This document shows, one piece after another, positions 61,562 through 64,000 of a stretch of 64,000 nt of DNA. The translations under genes were made by a program, and so were the position numbers. The DNA comes from Fodinibius roseus (lineage in GTDB: Bacteria; Bacteroidota; Rhodothermia; Balneolales; Balneolaceae), in assembly GCF_900129315.1 (NCBI RefSeq), contig NZ_FQUS01000007.1, positions 62,001-126,000 on the forward strand. Direction: 5' to 3'. The notes under the pieces were generated by a model. The model was not told where the DNA came from, did no database searches, and saw only the letters and a list, made by a program, of their open reading frames with translations. Each line of letters begins with the position of its first letter. The first letter of the stretch is position 1.

Positions 61562-62170
61562 ATGTCCGGCCATAAGCTTCCCCTTTCATTTTACCGGCAG
61601 CCCGATGTTGTCCGTCTCAGCCGTCAGTTAGTGGGCAAGGTGTTGTGTACCCAAACCGGAGATACTCCGGTGACGAGCGGAATTATTACCGAAACGGAAG
61701 CCTATTCCGGCCGCAACGACAAAGCCTCCCACGCTCACGGCGGCCGCCGGACGCAGCGCACGGAAACCATGTACCGGGCCGGAGGTATCGGGTATGTATA
61801 CCTGTGTTACGGCATTCACCATCTGTTTAATGTGGTGACGAACACAGAAAATGAGGCCGATGCGGTACTGATTCGTGCCATTGAGCCGCTGGAAGGCCGT
61901 GAAATGATGATGCAGCGGAGAGGAGCAGACCGAATTTCTCCTTCCCTGACGGCGGGGCCCGGTCGCCTGAGCCAGGCGTTGAATATTACGACCGCCCTTG
62001 ATGGGATCGATCTCACCGGAAATACCATCTGGATTGAAGACCGGGACCGTTCGTTTGCCGATCATGAAATGGTGGCTGCGCCCCGTGTCGGCGTTGATTA
62101 TGCCGGTGAGGATGCACGGCTTCCCCGGCGTTTTTATGTGCGGGGAAACCGCTGGGTCAGCGCAAAATAA
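61562..62170 (+). CDS. DNA-3-methyladenine glycosylase, AAG/MPG type
   Basis: Base-excision enzyme that removes alkylated purines. 202 residues, starting MSGHKLPLSFYRQPDVVRLSRQL. The catalytic glutamate lies in TETEAYSG near residue 43. MYRAGGIGYVYLCYGIHHLFN supplies the intercalating and substrate-pocket tyrosines, and AGPGRLSQALNIT is the usual binding loop. It matches the eukaryotic-type AAG family rather than E. coli AlkA or Tag. It adds to the repair genes mutS and uvrB here. Confidence 0.95.
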   Translation: MSGHKLPLSFYRQPDVVRLSRQLVGKVLCTQTGDTPVTSGIITETEAYSGRNDKASHAHGGRRTQRTETMYRAGGIGYVYLCYGIHHLFNVVTNTENEADAVLIRAIEPLEGREMMMQRRGADRISPSLTAGPGRLSQALNITTALDGIDLTGNTIWIEDRDRSFADHEMVAAPRVGVDYAGEDARLPRRFYVRGNRWVSAK

Positions 62171-62171
62171 A

Positions 62172-62197
62172 AAGGCCCATCCCCATGGATGAGCCTT
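62172..62197 (-). terminator. Intrinsic terminator of the DUF4168-like gene
   Basis: On the minus strand AAGGCTCATCC pairs with GGATGGGCCTT (10 of 11), loop ATGG, followed by TTTATTTT. On the plus strand the hairpin starts right after the glycosylase stop but has no T tract, so it mainly serves the minus-strand gene and could also help end the plus-strand transcript. Confidence 0.75.
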
Positions 62198-62222
62198 CAC
62201 AAGGTATAAAAAAAGGGAACTA

Positions 62223-62723
62223 TCAGTTCTGTTGTCCGTTACCCATACCGGCAATTTCCTGGAATCGCTTCATCACTTCGGGATTGGTGCGTACCGCCTG
62301 CATAATCTGTTGAAACCGCTGGGGCTGCAGGCCATTATCCTGGATGATACTCACCATTTCCTGCTGGGATTTTTTTTGCATTTCCATCAGCTTGGGCTGG
62401 ATCGCTTTCATGGTCTCTTCCTCTTCTGCGGAAACTTCCACGGAGTCCGCCATTTTGGGATTGCGCTTGCTCATCATAATCTTTCGGAAGCGCTCCATTT
62501 CCATATCTTGCTCTGCAAGCATAGAATCGACTTCATCTCTCATTTTTTGCTGGACTTTTTGAGACTCGGTAGTGACATCGGCAAATTTTTCAAGCTCTGC
62601 ATCCGTGATGCTATCCGCCTGGGCAGGTTGCTGCTGCTGAGGTTGTTGAACTTGAGCAACGGCCGATCCGGCCATAAGTAACAACCCGGTTAAGACGGGC
62701 ATTATCGTTTTGAAAAACTTCAT
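62223..62723 (-). CDS. DUF4168-like secreted protein
   Basis: 166 residues with a signal peptide ending SAVAQ, then a short glutamine/proline stretch (about 24-35). The rest is helical and rich in M, Q, K and E, beginning DAELEKFADVTTESQKVQQKM and repeating late as LQPQRFQQIMQAVRTNPEVMKRFQEI, the pattern of DUF4168. The family is periplasmic with no known function. The gene is convergent with the glycosylase and has its own terminator. Confidence 0.75.
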   Translation of the reverse strand: MKFFKTIMPVLTGLLLMAGSAVAQVQQPQQQQPAQADSITDAELEKFADVTTESQKVQQKMRDEVDSMLAEQDMEMERFRKIMMSKRNPKMADSVEVSAEEEETMKAIQPKLMEMQKKSQQEMVSIIQDNGLQPQRFQQIMQAVRTNPEVMKRFQEIAGMGNGQQN

Positions 62724-63275
62724 AAAGTGAAATCTAAATTAAAAATTAACATCCTTTCCCTAAGAAGTTGGACTAATATAGAGATTATTTGTTCCGAATT
62801 AAAACAACCCGCAGACAGCTGATATATTGTGGAACCATTTGAACGTACGTCGATCAACCATCCGTAATCATAACAAGTTCGGTCCTGTAAGGGTTATATC
62901 AGAGTACCAGTGATGAGCAGCTTTTATTTTCTGGCTACCGGAAGAAACAGGTTTGGCAAAATGGTCGCATTTATAAACCGTAAACCAAGCCTGGGGCAAG
63001 GTAGGGGGATGGTACGTTGACCGGGAGAAGAGTTAGTTTCGTATTGTTTGGAGCGGACTCCTTTTATATTTTATTAGTAGGCTTTGCAAAACCGTTCTGT
63101 TGGTCAACTTTTGCATTTTCGCGTATACACCATCCTCACATATGTTGTCGTGGATGTTGTGGGTTTGAATACGTTCAGGGGTTGATATTGACCAAAATCC
63201 CCGGTTTTTCAAAGCTTGCTTTTAATTTTATACAAGGCATAAAGCCAGGAGCATCCACCACATACCTCATCGAAT
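62724..63275. other. Intergenic region upstream of the cobalamin-binding protein gene
   Basis: About 550 bp between divergent genes. Its right part holds repeat copy D (63080-63216). I looked for a cobalamin riboswitch but could not find the GCCACTG-type core. Segment 62940-63030 has G-rich runs but no recognisable aptamer. An open frame at 63017-63367 runs through the repeat and into the next gene in another frame and is rejected. Confidence 0.5.
63080..63216 (+). repeat. Dispersed palindromic repeat, copy D
   Basis: 137 bp. The ends GGCTTTGCAAAACCG and CCGGTTTTTCAAAGC are complementary except one base. Further inside, TTGGTCAA (63100-63107) pairs perfectly with TTGACCAA (63188-63195), and CGTAT (63122-63126) with ATACG (63169-63173). 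The loop motif CCATCCTCACATATG is present. It lies 60 bp upstream of the cobalamin-binding protein gene. Confidence 0.83.
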
Positions 63276-64000
63276 ATGCGTATTGTCTCGCTGCTTCCAA
63301 GTCTCACAGAAATAGTTTCGGCACTGGACAGGAAGGAGCATCTTGTGGGACGTTCGCACGACTGTAATTTTCCGCCCGGTATTACTGCTTTGCCTTCCTG
63401 TACGGAGCCCAAATTTCAGGCAGATGGAACCAGTTATGAAATGGATCAGCGGGTTAAAGCGATTCTTCAGGAAGGACTCTCCGTTTACCGGGTGGATGCG
63501 GAGCAGCTTGCAAAACTGAAACCTGATATCATTTTAACTCAGGATCATTGTGAGGTTTGTGCCGCTTCGCTAAGTGATGTGCAGGAAGCGGTGCAATCGA
63601 CCCTCGCTGAAGAGGTTACTATTATTTCGGTGTCTCCTACCGACCTTTCTTCGGCGGTGGATGCCGTTCGCATTGTGGCTCGTGCTATAGAGGCCGAAAA
63701 AGAAGCGGAAGAGCTAACGGCACAGATGAAAGAAGACCTGCGGGAGATTCAGCGGCAGACACGGCCCCTTCGCCGTCCCGATGTTCTCTGCCTTGAGTGG
63801 CTGAATCCGTTGATGGCTGCGGGCAACTGGGTGCCTGAGCTTGTGCAGCTTGCCGGAGGGACCCCGCTGGCTGCGACAGCAGGAGCCTATTCACCAAAGC
63901 TGGAATGGGAAAAAGTGAGGAGGTTGAATCCCGGAATTATTACCATAGCCCCCTGCGGATATGAGATTTCCAAAACACTTGCGGAGCTTGATACGGTAAC
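63276..64000 (+). CDS. Cobalamin-binding protein of the BtuF family (cut by window end)
   Basis: At least 241 residues; the 3' end is outside the window. MRIVSLLPSLTEIVSALDR opens directly into the first lobe of a periplasmic-binding fold, with no signal peptide. SHDCNFPPG near residue 27 corresponds to the SHECD(F/Y)PP motif of BtuF-like proteins, followed by ILTQDHCEVCAAS with a Cys pair, LCLEWLNPLMAAGNWVPELVQLAGG near residue 170, and EWEKVRRLNPGIITIAPCG. Members bind vitamin B12 for uptake or salvage; without a signal the protein may act in the cytoplasm or its export signal may be missing. Confidence 0.88.
   Translation, partial: MRIVSLLPSLTEIVSALDRKEHLVGRSHDCNFPPGITALPSCTEPKFQADGTSYEMDQRVKAILQEGLSVYRVDAEQLAKLKPDIILTQDHCEVCAASLSDVQEAVQSTLAEEVTIISVSPTDLSSAVDAVRIVARAIEAEKEAEELTAQMKEDLREIQRQTRPLRRPDVLCLEWLNPLMAAGNWVPELVQLAGGTPLAATAGAYSPKLEWEKVRRLNPGIITIAPCGYEISKTLAELDTV

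Noticed and set aside
62930-63040. Candidate cobalamin riboswitch before the BtuF-like gene
   Set aside because: G-rich runs are present, but the conserved core (GCCACTG type) and the B12 box could not be found by eye.
1-64000. rRNA, tRNA, tmRNA, 4.5S RNA, prophage or integron genes
   Set aside because: I looked for conserved rRNA/tRNA arms, integrase and phage structural genes near the repeats and spacers and saw none; a covariance-model scan would be needed to exclude small RNAs.

Overview
The window looks like chromosomal DNA of a Bacteroidota/Balneolota-type bacterium, most likely Balneolales (Fodinibius/Gracilimonas-like; inferred from gene content, not from a marker search). Supporting signs are a SusC/SusD locus with a FecI-type ECF sigma factor and FecR anti-sigma, an HU-like/SPOR membrane protein next to ExbB-ExbD-TonB, a ribosomal protein S16 with a long C-terminal extension, lipoproteins and Tat substrates typical of a didermic envelope, and moderate G+C (about 50% by eye) with AT-rich spacers. 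I see no rRNA, tRNA, CRISPR array, prophage or complete insertion sequence.

Layout. 0.5-8.2 kb: Mrp Fe-S carrier, GcvT, then the overlapping comB-ftsK-lolA set and a flippase-like membrane protein. 8.4-13.5 kb: envelope cluster (outer-membrane barrel, small HU-like protein, HU-SPOR membrane protein, ExbB, ExbD, TonB). 13.5-15.2 kb: an AT-rich islet with a metalloprotease-propeptide fragment and a small barrel. 15.2-26.3 kb: Gfo/Idh/MocA oxidoreductase, a secreted orphan, proline dehydrogenase, a membrane gluzincin, an OmpA protein with five Ca-binding repeats, an EEP-family phosphatase/nuclease, and a two-gene outer-membrane unit. 26.4-30.6 kb: bifunctional TyrA, UvrB, a small methyltransferase. 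31.0-46.2 kb: a nutrient-uptake locus (ECF sigma, FecR, SusC, SusD, DUF4843 lipoprotein, PKD-like lipoprotein) followed by two paralogous metzincin-type proteins, one with an intact zinc site and one that has lost every ligand. 46.3-50.7 kb: the conserved ffh-rpsP-rimM-trmD-rplS block on the minus strand. 50.9-57.6 kb: FabI, PhoD phosphatase, an SF1 helicase, and a tightly packed DUF433/DUF5615/GntR unit. 57.6-64 kb: MutS, YihY/BrkB protein, 3-methyladenine glycosylase, DUF4168-like protein, and the start of a cobalamin-binding protein cut by the window end.

The most unusual thing is not a gene. At least five intergenic copies (about 130-210 bp) of an imperfect palindromic repeat lie at about 0.3, 30.8, 40.6, 46.2 and 63.1 kb. 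Their terminal arms are near-perfect inverted repeats around the core GCTTTGCAAAACC/GGTTTTTCAAAGC. The outermost and inner arms differ between copies but stay complementary within each copy, and a loop motif close to CATCCTCACATAT is retained. Two copies in opposite orientation bracket exactly the metzincin/pseudo-metzincin pair, and a third, enlarged copy sits upstream of the ECF sigma gene.

As a working picture, the 31-46 kb region is an induced import system: FecI/FecR senses transport by the SusC STN domain, SusC/SusD and the lipoproteins bind and import the substrate, and the surface metzincin pair processes it. With no glycoside hydrolase present, the substrate is more likely peptide or protein than glycan; that is inference.
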